From Ryuthela nishihirai (lineage: Eukaryota > Arthropoda > Arachnida > Araneae > Heptathelidae): DNA of 64,000 bases. Position numbers and translations under genes: made by a program. The notes beneath the pieces were generated by a model, which was given only the letters and a program-made list of their open reading frames with translations, did not search any database and was not told the DNA's origin. Numbering within the stretch: position 1 is the stretch's first letter; each line of letters opens with the position of its first letter. Of this stretch, positions 44,886 to 56,035 are shown piece by piece. The stretch is taken from the NCBI GenBank assembly GCA_038380435.1, contig JAWZYU010000001.1, positions 10,148,001 to 10,212,000 of the forward strand. The letters are read 5' to 3'.

Positions 44886-46010
44886 ATGGTTTTTGTTCTA
44901 TAGTTGCATGTCAAGAACATTTTGAAGGCCCTTCGTAACAGAGTTTAAAAATGTTTCTTTTAAAATAGGGTGATCAGATTTTGAAAATGAAAAAAAAAGA
45001 AACATTTTGAGTTTATCCATATAAAAAATTGGATGCTTGAAAGGCTTCCAGAAAAATGTTCAGTAATAAAAAACACAAGCACGCTAACCGCTTGGCCACG
45101 GGGAACAAAGCATGCATATATTCGTGTAATTAGTGTGCACAGTGAAAAGGTGCTGCTGAAAGGGCGGACGGAGCAAACCTAAAGCATAAGTATCACGCTT
45201 CAGAGGAATCTTTTGATTATTAATTTGCCTTATTCGTTTGCTCTTCGTGATTCCTGTAAAATTGAAAAGTCAAACTTTCGGTTGCACAGGCAGCAACAAT
45301 TGCTAAACGAAGACTTTACAGTGTAATAATGTTGAATATATGTTTTTATATCTTCGAATACAGTACTAATTATCGGAAAAAAGTCATTTTTTCCCTAATT
45401 CTTTTGTTCGACAAGTATTATATTTCCAAAGCAATTACAAAAGTCCGAGAAAAAGAAGAGAATGGCACCCCGTTAAATCATTTAATGGAACACTTCATGG
45501 AAAAGGGATGTCAACCTATCATAAAATTAAGTCCAGTCGTTCTTTTCTGGACCTTTGTCGGGAGTTCCTATATATATATATATAAGTATCATGAATGCAT
45601 ACGTAAAGGGTTCAGACCATTACGTATGCATTTACAGTATGCATTAAGGCAGTAACCATTGTTATCGTCACCATGGCAACGACTCATTTCTTGTCTGCAA
45701 GTTTTTCTATTCGTCATAAACATAAAAATATTAGTTAGATAACGATCTTTTTAGAAATCATACTTTCTAAGTTTATTAGATGCAATACTATTAGCGACAG
45801 CACACACTACATTGCGAATTTTCAGCAAATGCACAATAAGTGATGGTAGAAACTATGTAATTGCAGCAAAGGGGCGAGTAAATGAACACAAAATTCTGTA
45901 TTCATTCATATTTATAGCCTTTAAATGTCTCATATCAGAGACGTTTATGATTTTTTTTCCGCAGTTAGAAAAAGTACCATGTCATCCCTAATTTCCTCTA
46001 TTTTTTTTAG
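44886..46010. other. Intronic sequence with a tRNA-like scrap
   Basis: caagcacgctaaccgcttgg at 45072-45093, complement CCAAGCGGTTAGCGTGCTTG, looks like a fragment of a SINE A-type tRNA head. A (TA)n run is at 45570-45583. The region ends with the acceptor ttttttttag at 46010. Confidence 0.45.
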
Positions 46011-46113
46011 GGAACTGAAGTTAAAACAGCCAATTTATCAAAAGACAAGTGTTTATGGACACTTCGGACGAAGCGAGTTCTCTTGGGAAGTTCCTAAGCT
46101 GTTGGTCTACTAG
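46011..46113 (+). CDS. Sam-S: S-adenosylmethionine synthase, terminal coding exon
   Basis: Completes the split lysine codon, then reads [20 protein letters not shown] and [13 protein letters not shown] before TAG at 46111-46113. It matches the family C-terminus (DLKKPIY...YGHFGR...PWEVPK). The acceptor is ttttttttag. Together with the three upstream exons it gives 212 intact residues. F-S-W replaces the more usual F-P-W; otherwise the C-terminus is of normal length. No AATAAA was evident within the next few hundred bases, so the 3' UTR end is not set. Confidence 0.97.
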
Positions 46114-47317
46114 TTGCATTCATCGAAGACTCGTCGGAGCTCATTTCTTCGCATTCAGTTGCAAAAAAATCGATGATCTGGGGCATGGGACTGAAATGCT
46201 TAACGAATTGATTATCTATTTCAACGCAGCAAAGGAACATGAACACACAACGGAATGACTACAATGACTAGGATGACTTAAGTTATCTGTATTATTAAAA
46301 GAGAATTGGAACGTCAGTATCATTTAGTGTTCGTTGTATATAACTGTTATTTTTGTTTAAAAATCACGAAACAGTGAATTCGTCTGGTGTAATGTCTTAC
46401 TTCTTATAACAATAGTCCAAATTAATTTTATCACTTACAATGCTCGTGAAAAGTAAAGCACTGATCACTTGAAATGTGAAGAGCAAAATGATCGTTACAG
46501 ACAAACAAAATACATTACCTACCTAAGTAATTTAACGTGTAGTTTTGAAAAACTAAGATGTAAACACCGCAGGGCGTCAAGGAATATGTAACTCAAAGCC
46601 TATAAAGCGACTCCATTGGTAGATGCTCCATCAAATAGCCCTAGGGCTGTGATCCTTTTCAATTTATTCGTTTTCCAACTTTAAATTCAACGCCACAGTT
46701 AAAAGCCCCAATGCTCCATTTCTCCCGCTTATGATCTCTGTGCTCAGTAATGTTATATCGAGAGCTATATTTTCAGTCTGCAACATAGATAGAGTAAAGC
46801 AAGCGATGGTCATTTTGGTGGTAGTAAACTCATTCTGGTAAGCAAATCCTATTCAGTAAATTAATTTAAATGTTATCAAAAGGTAATTTGAATTAAATAT
46901 TCTCGTGGCGCATAATTTTAGAAAAAAAAGGTGATTTTTTTTTAAAAAAGATTTCCTGTTGCATTTTGTTTGAATTTTGACCGAAAGAAGGGATTTCTCA
47001 AAAGAATTGATGCACAATACTTCTTGAAAGAAAGCTAATATTTTCCCTTTATGAGACACGAAGGATTATAGTGCTAACTGGAGAAGAAAGCAACGGAATG
47101 GTTTGCATCGTTTTGCAAATGTACGTATGCGCTTCTATGTATTGAAGTAATATATTAGAAGCACAAGATTTCGCCTTGGGGGCATTTGGTGTAAAACCTA
47201 AAAATGGTGCTTTATCAACAATATTAAAATAAAAGTTGGAAAATCTATTCTGAATACGAATGCTGCTAAAATGAAATGCCACTCTTACGAAATTGGGCGG
47301 GTGACCAAACACGTATG
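46114..47317 (+). other. Downstream of the SAM synthase stop: 3' UTR and intergenic DNA
   Basis: AT-rich sequence with no recognised ORF. It must include the 3' UTR of the SAM synthase transcript, but the polyadenylation site cannot be placed by eye. Confidence 0.5.
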
Positions 47318-47695
47318 GGGCGGGGGTTGCTCAGTCGGAAGCGCGCCAGGCTCATAATCTGTAGTTTCCAGGTTCGAGTCCCAGTTGGGTCAGCGTTGAC
47401 ATTTATCTCCGCAAAACTCCCACGATCAGTAGGGAACACAGATGGGCTTGGAAAGGCCGTCTTACATCGAATGGGACGTTAAGCTGTGGCCCCATGTGCA
47501 GGAGAGCCATACCTTGTGCACGCTAAAGAACACGCTGGATGGCCTTGACGGGAGGTTGCCATCTGTCTCCCAACAGCTGTTCCAGTGGGTCCCCTCCCCC
47601 CAACCTTCTCTAAGCTTTCTGGGTCCTTGTGACCTCTCATTTAGCCCATGGTGTGCAAAAAAAGTGCCGCTTAGAGGTAAAACAACCCAAATACG
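47318..47695 (+). mobile_element. SINE family B, full length with tRNA-Met-like head
   Basis: Head: GGTTGCTCAGTCGGAAGCGC (A box), CAGGCTCATAATCTG with a CAT anticodon position, and CAGGTTCGAGTCCCAGTTGG (B box). Body: GGGAACACAGATGGGCTTGG, AATGGGACGTTAAGCTGTGG, TTGTGCACGCTAAAGAACAC, CAACAGCTGTTCCAGTGGG. End: aaaaaaagtgccgcttagag and aaaacaaccc. The most complete of three copies in the window. Confidence 0.92.
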
Positions 47696-48865
47696 TATAT
47701 TCGTTATACTAAAATGTGCTCGTCATTAGGGGTTGGGGGGGGGGGGAGGGCAGGTGACTGCATCAACATTTCTGTAATAAATACTAAAATCTTAAACGAA
47801 TTCGAATCAGTAATAAAATATACGCATGGCTATTTGATTCCTAAAACATCTTGCCTATTTCATTTCAATAAGCAGTTAGTGAGGTAATGCACTCGAAAGA
47901 ATTTTGCGTCGCCTTAATTATAAGCGTAGATAAATGCGGGATATTACGAGGAAAACTTCAAGTTGGTGTGCCCAGAAATTTCCATCATTTGCCCTGCTAG
48001 TGTCTATCATTATCCTCATCGCCTACTGCAGTTCGCAAGTTAAAGCGAGGTCTGGCAGCTATGAAATATTTTATTTTGTAGTAAAAATATATGTAGATAT
48101 ATATATTAATATATGCAGTAGCATACATTAGTTTAAATAACGTGTATGTTATTGACTCAGTTGACAGTGAGAGTATTTCTAGGCAATAGGAAATTTGGAG
48201 TTATTTTCACAGCTATAGTGCAGTGGGAAGGAATTATCCCCAATATGGATTCTCAACAAGAGCTGGCTAAAATGATTTGCACTATTTTAACGAAGCTTAC
48301 CTTTTTTTTTATTCTACGCTATTTTACGTAACTTAAACGAGCACTGAGATTTCAGTGTTCGGAAAATTCTGCATTAACATTTCAGACAATTGCTAACAAT
48401 GCAAATGGATATTTATTAGTAGGTACTAATCAATTATGTTGGCTGGTTTCAAAATAGCCATTCAAGAAATAAACACCGAATAGATAAATCTAAATATTTC
48501 AATTAAGCATTTAATGTAAGGTTTACATATTATATTCATAAGTATATACATGTAATAAGATGCATAAAAACGTCATTCGTTTAATCTGTTTATGCTTTTC
48601 ATCAGTATCGCACAAATACATATGTTTATAAGAAACGAAGTATTTTGAAAGTAGTAACATTTGATGAAATGCCTTCGTATATATTGGAAATGAACTGACA
48701 TGCAAGACTGTATTAAATCGACTAGCTTGATTTTGTTGTGGAAAGCATTTTATTCTTATTATTAATTTATTTTCGTAACGTTAACAGTTCTCTGGGGCAG
48801 TGAGTTATACATTTCTGACCCATAGCAATGAAGAAAAATAAAAATATAGGATAAATATATAAAAA
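47696..48865. other. Intergenic sequence with a poly-G run
   Basis: A G run of about 13 lies at 47735-47748. No gene family seen. Confidence 0.45.
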
Positions 48866-48985
48866 TAGTTCTGAAATGATGAGCTGAAAAAAAAATTGGT
48901 TTTGCTATGAGTGGGATACGAACCCACGTCTCACAGGAAACATGCATGTTATGCTACCACTACACCACCAATGGTTAACCTTTTC
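48866..48985 (-). mobile_element. tRNA-like SINE (family C)
   Basis: Minus strand: TTGGTGGTGTAGTGGTAGCA (A box, tRNA-Gly/Val-like), then GTGGGTTCGTATCCCAC (perfect T stem and B box), then CAAAACCAATTTTTTTTT and CAGCTCATCATTTC. The acceptor stem does not close, so it is a SINE, not a tRNA gene. The body sequence recurs at 49179-49220 without a head. Confidence 0.7.
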
Positions 48986-49178
48986 CCAGCTTATGTGACC
49001 TTATAAACCTTCCGGATTTTATTTATTTGATTCACACAAGTGGCGCCATCTATCCACGAAGTGGACAACTCTGTTGCCTCATTAGAGATGGAATTAATAT
49101 TTGTCTTTCACGCTCAGGGCGTTAAATCAATAATTCAGTAGTAAATAATCACAGGATAAGTCCTGTAGACATGGAACT

Positions 49179-49220
49179 CATGAAATGATGAGCTGAAAAA
49201 AAATTGGTTTTGCCATGAAA
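49179..49220 (-). mobile_element. SINE family C body fragment
   Basis: gaaatgatgagctgaaaaaa then aattggttttgccatga repeats 48868-48908 nearly exactly. Either a second truncated copy or one arm of a local duplication. Confidence 0.6.
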
Positions 49221-49689
49221 TATAAAAAAACTACTAAAGACTACTGAAATATAAAAATACCATTAAACATTTTCATTAGGATAGACACAATATAAAAACT
49301 TGACATATATATATGACACAGTTAAATTAAGAAAAAAAATGTAAACAAGTCTCTTGTCTGAGAAAGTGGAAAGCTCTCCTAGATGTTACAAATGGGAACC
49401 CTAACCTCAATTGCACTCTTCGCTGTATCTTGCAATCTTCAAAGAAATCAATTTGATTCATGCATAAGAATTCACACAGGTTAGATCTAATAATATTTTG
49501 TCAGTAATTGCAGCAGAGGTAAAATACAGTAAACTGTGAATCATAATTTAAATAACCTTTCAGCTTTTATTATACTATAAACACACTCATTGAAAATATT
49601 GTAACGGAAGCCAGTTTCGTTAAGTTTTGAAAGAAATTTTAAAAAAATTGCTGATGTTTTAAATTCGATTTTGATAAGGTTAAATTGTT
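49221..49689. other. Intergenic sequence, nothing recognised
   Basis: AT-rich; no ORF or repeat called. Confidence 0.4.
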
Positions 49690-49900
49690 TTAAAGAGGTG
49701 TGGTTAGCGCGCTTGGCTGTTAATCTAAGGGACCTGGGTTCGAGCCCCGGATTAAGGCATGGATGTTCCTGTAGTTTTTCTGCTGAGGTCCTGCCATCCT
49801 CTCAGATCTTCTACTGTGGCATATAAACTAACAGGCTCCTGTCAGACCTCTATGGCAAGCAGCTGCTTGAGGGGGTATTTATTTATTTTTTTATCTCGAA
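49690..49900 (+). mobile_element. SINE family A, full length
   Basis: Head GTGGTTAGCGCGCTTGGCTG and CTGGGTTCGAGCCCCGGATT; then AAGGCATGGATGTTCCTGTA; body GAGGTCCTGCCATCCTCTCA, CTAACAGGCTCCTGTCAGACC; end GCAAGCAGCTGCTTGAGGGG and a TATTTATTTATTTTTTT tail. It lets the head seen at 4290 and 54985 be joined to the tail seen at 6436, 19635, 55840 and 61698. Confidence 0.92.
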
Positions 49901-51189
49901 GAGGGAAACATGGTTAAAGAAGATCTTGTGTGGATCATAAGTTATGGAATTAGGAAACGGTAACAGATTCATTATCATTAATTTGATGCGTAGCCTACGG
50001 GTTTATGTGTTGTTTGGGAGTTGATGAAAGCGCATGGATATGCAGTGGACTCCGTTTTACATATTAATCCGTTCCAGAGACCCCATCGCATTGTGGAAAT
50101 ATCGTAATATGAACCCAAGAATACACATTGTTTTTGATAATTCCTCTCAAAAACGTGATTTTTACAATGGAAATATTTCATGTAGAATACTAAATAAATA
50201 TTAAAACATGATAAAAACTTTAAACTAGAATAATTAAAATATCGCCTCTGGTGCATATGAGAATCTCGTTTTCAAAGAGAATGAAGTTTTTCCTTTATTG
50301 TATTTATTTTTCTTTTATTTTTCCTTTATTCCTTACCTTTTATTTTTATTTAAAAACTAGGGAATATTGATCATTCCTGCAATGTGTTTTATAGCAAAAA
50401 GATAAAGTCAGAAAATTTAGTGTCTTGCTAAAGTACCATTTATATGAATGAAGAATACACAAATGTGAAACTGTTAGATTTGCAACAATTGGGTAATACA
50501 GGCGAATATTTAACACAGTTCTCCAAAAGAAAAAAATTTATACCAATGAAATTTCCTCTAGACCACTGATCAGCAATAATATACTTATTATACTTATATC
50601 GAATAAACTCCGGATATAAACCAAGCATAAAATATATCCAACACTTAAAATTATTTTTTTTAAAAGTATATACTAAAGAACAAATTAATATGTACAAATG
50701 GGTGTGAACTAACTCAAAATAACCACAAACATAGGAAGAGAATAAGTAACTGCATTGAAGTTCGGGGTCTTAGTTTTGATGGTGTTGTCATCGCCTCGCG
50801 GTTACCATGGGCCCTATGGGAGTTGCGCATCTGTACTTTCCTTATTCTTTGGCTGGTAATGTCCATAAAAAAAATTTCAGCTGGTTAAATGCGGAAAATG
50901 GGCCTTCTGTTGTGCGCAATGCAGTAGCAATGAAGCAAGGTTCTTCATACACTCCTAACTCAACTGAAATCGCAAATTGGTGCTTCTGTTAATTATACAG
51001 TATAACAGGGAAACTCGAAGAATATTATATAAATTTTGTTAGAATAAACTTATTAAAGTTAAGAAAATACTTTTATGTTATAACGTTTACATATATTTCA
51101 CTTATAATTTTTTTTGATAATTATAAGGGAACCCTTGCTTTCATGGACTCTTTGCCACTGGCTAACTAATTAATCATTAATGTCTGAGA
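49901..51189. other. Intergenic sequence, one possible DNA-element scrap
   Basis: agtggactccgttttacata then atccgttccagagaccccat (50044-50090) resembles ends of DNA transposons that contain repeats of that phrase, but no partner end is evident. No gene called. Confidence 0.35.
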
Positions 51190-51690
51190 TCAGATTTGGT
51201 GAAAGGGGTGGAAGAGTCCAAGTTCGCTCTGGGCAGCAAAATAGCTAGAACAGGTCGTGACCACCACCCATACGGGTAACAATTGCAAGGACACGTGATA
51301 AGTTTGAGGCTGATGGAACAGTGCAAAAAGTAAACAAGGAACTCTGTGGGAGGCCAAGACGTTCAACTGACGAAGGAAGTATGAAAGTTTTGCACGAAAG
51401 TGGGAAACATTTCCAGATTTAATTGTTTGATCTGATGAAGCCACTTTCAAACTTAATGAGACTGTTAATCGACACAACTCTTTGTCCTAGGTCAACGAAA
51501 ATCTACATAAAACTAGATCAAACAATTAATCTACCAGCTATATCAGTGTGGTATGGTCTATCTTCTGTTCTACAGCCGTTGGTATTTCGACGCGTTTAAC
51601 CTTTTAAAAACATAAAAATAATTCTATTCGTTGTATTTTCAAGAAAGCTGGAATTGCTGAATTCTGCAATCCGGTTTTCCTGGCCACAGT
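51190..51690 (+). pseudogene. mariner/Tc1-type transposase relic (DUF4817-type lineage)
   Basis: The + strand near 51300-51375 reads FEADGTVQKVNKELCGRPRR then STDEG, the linker after the first helix-turn-helix in a group of arthropod mariner-like transposases. Near 51425-51500 comes SDEATFKLNETVNRHN, the segment with the first catalytic aspartate (S/T-D-E-A-T-F). The sequence between the two, a few hundred bases in intact elements, is missing. The relic is interrupted at 51691 by a 1.9-kb insertion. Confidence 0.7.
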
Positions 51691-53565
51691 CAAGGGCATA
51701 GCTATGGGGGGGAGGGGGGCGACTTCGTAAAATCTAGGTGAGTTGTGAAAATTTGTAATCTTTTCTTTTTGTAAAATGAAGGGGAGTTAGCAAAATGTAG
51801 ACAACTTCGCAAAATCTATTGTACTTGTCACAATCGAGACAACTTGGCAAATCTAGGGCAGTTGGGAAAATGGAGACGGCAAAATCTGGAGCAGTTGGCA
51901 AAATTCGAAGCTACTTAGTAAAATATAGGTGAGATGGCAAAACCGGGACAACTTGGCAAAATCTTGGGGAGTTTGGCAAAATCGGAGTGACTTGACAAAA
52001 TTTGGAATGCCTCACAAAATCGTGTGGAGTTGGCAAAATTCAGGTGAGATGTAAAAATTGAGATTTTTTTCTGCAAAATTATGGCGAGTAGGCAAAATTC
52101 TGATCGACTTTGCAAAAATCACGTGAGTGTAAAAATTGAGTTTTTTTTTCTGGAAAGTTATGAAGAGTTGTCAAAATTGAGGAAACTTGGCAAAATCGTG
52201 GAAAGTTGGCAAAATTAGGAGTGACAGTAAAATCTTGGGGAGTTGGCAAAATTCAGAGTGACTTGTCAAAATCGTGGGAAGTTCACAAAATTCGGAGTAA
52301 CTTGGTAAAATCATGGGGAATTGGCCAAATTCGGAGTGACTTGGTAAAATTCAGGTGAGATGTAAAAATTAGGATTTTTTTCTGCAATATTGTGGCGAGT
52401 TGGAAAAATACGGGCGAGTTGTGAAAATTGGGATTGTTTTTGTGAAATTAAGGAGAGTTGACAAAATCGAGAAAACTTGGCAAAATTTTGGGGAGTTTGA
52501 AAAATTTGAAGTGACTTGGCAAATTCAGGAGAGATGTAAAAATTGGGATTGTTTTTTGCAAAATTACAGAGAGGTGATAAAATCGAGGCAAATATATAGG
52601 GCAGTTGGCAAAATTGGACACCACTTGGTAAAGTACAGGTGAGTTGTAAAAATTGGGATTGGGTTTGTGAAATTAAGAAGAGTTGGACAAATAGAGAACT
52701 CTTGGCAAAATTTTGGGGAGTTTGAAAAATTTGAAGTGACTTGGCAAATTCAGGAGAGATGTAAAAATTGGGATTGTTTTTGTGAAATTACGGAGAGGTG
52801 GTAAAATCTAGGAGAGGTGGCAATATTGGAAACCACTTCGTAAAGTACAAGTGAGTTGTGAAAATTGGGATTGGTTTTGTGAAATTAAGAAGAGTTGGAC
52901 AACAAGAGAACTCTTGGCAAAATCTAGGGGAGTTGGCAAAATATGAAGCCACTTGGTAAAATACAGGGGAGTTGTGAAAATTGTGTCTTTCTTGTGCAAT
53001 TAAGGAGAGTTGATAAAATTCGAAGTGACTTGGCAAATTCAGGGAAGATGTAAAAATTGCGATTTTTTCTGTAAATTTACGGCAATTTGGCAAAATCTAC
53101 GGCAGTTGGCAAAATTCGAATCCACTTTAAAATACAGGCGAGTTGTGAAATTGGGTTAGTTTTGTGAAATTAAAGAGAGTTGGCCAAATCGAGATAACTT
53201 GGCAAAATCTTGGGGAGTTTGAAAATTTGAAGTGTCTTGGCAAAATCAGTAGAGATGTAAATAATTGGATTGGTTTCGTGAAATTAAGGAGAGTTCGCCA
53301 AATGAAAGGGATTTGGTAAAATTCACACGGACTTTTGCTGCAAATCAGGCGAAATGTAAATATTGAGTTAATTCTGTGAAATTATGGCTAGTTATCAAAA
53401 TTGGAAGTTACATGGTAAAATGCAGGATAGTTGTGAAAATTTCCTCAACCCCTCCCCCCACGACGGAGAGAAAATCTAGGTGCTGACAGACATTATTTTC
53501 TCAGTTGGCAAAATTTAATTTTCGATTTCTTTTCCCCCCAACCATAGTCCTTCGCTACGCCCCTG
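51691..53565 (+). mobile_element. 1.9-kb non-autonomous element packed with degenerate internal repeats
   Basis: Left end CAAGGGCATAGCTATGGGGG; right end, reverse complement, CAGGGGCGTAGCGAAGGACT. The flanks are GCCACAGT (51683-51690) and GCCACAAT (53566-53573), seven of eight identical, as for hAT insertions. Inside there is no gene. Instead the sequence is a long run of degenerate units combining agttggcaaaat, cttggcaaaatc, ggtgagatgtaaaaattggg and tttgtgaaattaaggagag, recurring every 30-100 bases. Larger blocks, such as about 52440-52560 and 52670-52790, are near-repeats of one another. A 595-bp relative lies at 42277. Confidence 0.85.
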
Positions 53566-53573
53566 GCCACAAT

Positions 53574-54842
53574 CTGGTTCCCAAACATTTCAATACCAAT
53601 TCACATATAGACCACTTTTAGTAAGAAACAGGTATTTAATAATAAAGCATTGAACAAAGTGGAAGTCCCTTTCTGGCATTAAATGTCTGCAGGTCAGAAT
53701 ATTGTAATAGCTAAATTCAAACATGACAGTTGTGAGAATCACCTTCTCCACTACCTTTTGCACATATATATACTACATAAAATAACATATCACTAAGATG
53801 GAAGAGATGTTCAATTCCTACCTTATAGTTGATGATCTCATCTGGAGTGCAGAAAGTGAACTAACGGCATGGGCCGTCAGCTGCTGTTCGCTCTTGGCTG
53901 CAACGGTCTCCTCTGCTCACTTGGTCGTTAATACCTCGCCTCTCTCTCTCTAATCTCTTGCTTCTACCTATTTAACTATGTATTTCCCACCCACTGCTCT
54001 TCCCTTATTCGAATGATATTGACCCTTCAGTTGCAAAAGCATTCGGATCGATTCCAGTAGTTTTCAATATATTCCTTTTGTTCTAAACTCCTCTTTCTAT
54101 TATGGGCACTACAGGCAATGGGAGGTTTGCATCAAAAAGCACCAGGGCTGGTTTCGAGCAACTTTTCCAAGGGGTCACCAGAATAGAGAAAGGAATGTTT
54201 AGCAAAAGACTAGAAATATCAATGGTCATCAATTTATTTGGAAGTACAACTCTTCAAACTGTTTGTAAATGAAGCTGTGTCATTGTATCTGTTCTCAGCT
54301 ACGTAAAAAATCTAGTCGCCCTGTCGACTTTAATTGATACGAGTAGGAATGTCGAACATTATCTTTTCTATATAAAGAGAGCAGGGGTTTTCGCATATAA
54401 AAAAATCACATTTGGGTTATACCATACTTGTCAGCAAGAGTTTCTATAACATCTCTACTGGCTTCTTAGTGACAGTACGGGTGTTACTGATGGCAGACTT
54501 GTATCAAAGTGGGCGTGTGGTACAGCAGGCTACATGAAGCAGCATTGCAGGACTGGCATGGTAATGCTCCTCAGCCACTCATGGTTGAACAGGTGGACTG
54601 ACCAATAATAAAAAAAAGTGTAAAAATAAAAAAAATAACGATGTTTTAGAATAGGAATTTCAATGAAAGTTATGGACAGATCCATATCTGCATATCACTT
54701 CCAGAGAAATTATAGCACCATTTTTGCAGCTCTGTTGTATGTCCCTATGAACAATGCATTGGCGCTGTTGGTGGACATTTTGAAATTTATGATTTTTAAG
54801 ATAACCAAGACAGGTATTAACTTCTAAAAAGAAAAACAAATT
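53574..54842. other. Intergenic sequence, nothing firmly recognised
   Basis: The first bases continue the disrupted transposase relic. The rest (53640-54840) has only short ORFs. Confidence 0.4.
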
Positions 54843-55025
54843 ACCCCTCAAACAGCTGCTTGATACAGAGATCTGACAGTAGCCTGTCAGTTTCATAAAT
54901 CATAGAGATCTGCGAAGGCGGCCTCAGAAGAAAGACAACACAAACATCCATGCCTTAATCAGGGCTCGAAACCAGGTACTTTTGATCAGTAGCCAAGCAT
55001 CTAACCAATTACTGGTTAAAATGTA
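54843..55025 (-). mobile_element. SINE family A, near full length, antisense
   Basis: Minus strand: GGTTAGATGCTTGGCTACTG head, TGGTTTCGAGCCCTGATTAA, GGCATGGATGTTTGTG, then CTGACAGGCTACTGTCAGATC and CAAGCAGCTGTTTGAGGGG. More diverged than the copies at 49690 and 61698. Confidence 0.85.
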
Positions 55026-55062
55026 AGATAATTAGGTATACTTTTTTTTTTGCGTTACTCTA

Positions 55063-55700
55063 TACAGGGTGAATCTGAAAAAGTGGGCAAAACTTTACGG
55101 GGTGGTAGAATGCAGTTATACGAGCAATATTCGTCATAGAATGTATGGTCGGAACGCAAGCGGTGAGAAGTTAAAAGGTAGTTTTCCACTGTCACATTTA
55201 AAGAATGAAGACAAGAAGGAGAGGAGATACTTCAGAAAATATTTTATTAACAGGAATGTAATTGAGGTACATGCTCAAAGAAATTGCTCAAAAGAGCTGC
55301 CGCCAGCTGTAATGCAGGCTTCACACCTGCGGGATAGGAACCGACGCACATTTGCGAAGACACCAGGCATTTCCCGAATATCGCCGGCAACAACGGCGAT
55401 CCTGGCGACTAGATCCATATCGGTTTCAGTGGGACACTCGTAGATTAGGCATTCCCGTCCGCCGCACCGTACACAAAGTGCATATCCGCCATTTCGTGGT
55501 TAGTATAACCAGCCATCCTTTCGGCAATCCACGGTAGAAATGCCGTTGGGTGCGAGGACCGACCCTTTTATACCATTTCCAACGCCACCTAGCGGCTCGC
55601 CGTTTGCGTTCCGACCATACATTCTATGACGAATATTGCTCGTATAGCTGCGTTCTACCACCCCGTAAAGTTTTGCCCACTTTTTCAGATTCACCATGTA
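55063..55700. mobile_element. mariner-type MITE (638 bp) with about 95-bp TIRs and DUF4817-like remnant
   Basis: The ends TACAGGGTGAATCTGAAAAA (left) and TACATGGTGAATCTGAAAAA (right, reverse complement) are flanked by TA, the mariner target. TIR similarity extends about 95 bases (GTGGGCAAAACTTTACGGGG, ATGTATGGTCGGAACGC). On the minus strand, from about 55515, the interior reads AGYTNHEMADMHFVYGAADG, the N-terminal pattern of arthropod mariner transposases annotated as DUF4817. Most of the coding region is missing, so this is an internal-deletion derivative of a full element. Confidence 0.85.
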
Positions 55701-55839
55701 TAATTGTGCCGATCTCTTTTCGGTATTTCCCACTAGTGCTGACGTTGTGCTATGACAAGAGACTAAGCTTATAGTTCTAGCAATAAAAGTGCGCATATAT
55801 GACATATGGTCCGACGAGCTCTCGTTTCATTAAAATAAA

Positions 55840-55937
55840 TACTCCATCAAGTAGCTGCTTACCACGGAGGTCTGCATGAGCCTGTCAGTTAATATGCCAT
55901 AGTAGGTCAGTGAGGATGGTGGGGCATGGATTGTTAA
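55840..55937 (-). mobile_element. SINE family A, 3' part, antisense
   Basis: Minus strand: ACTGACAGGCTCATGCAGACC-type block and AAGCAGCTACTTGATGGAGT. 5'-truncated and moderately diverged. Confidence 0.8.
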
Positions 55938-56035
55938 AAATATTTATTCAGTTACTGGTCCCTTGATTCAATTGTGCATTTTGATGGGAAAATAATTTAA
56001 ATGTATAGCAATATGGGTTCTTGTTAGTTATGTAT

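Noticed and set aside
48896..48980. Functional tRNA gene on the minus strand
   Set aside because: The B box and T stem are good, but the acceptor stem does not pair and the body continues into a SINE tail that recurs at 49179.
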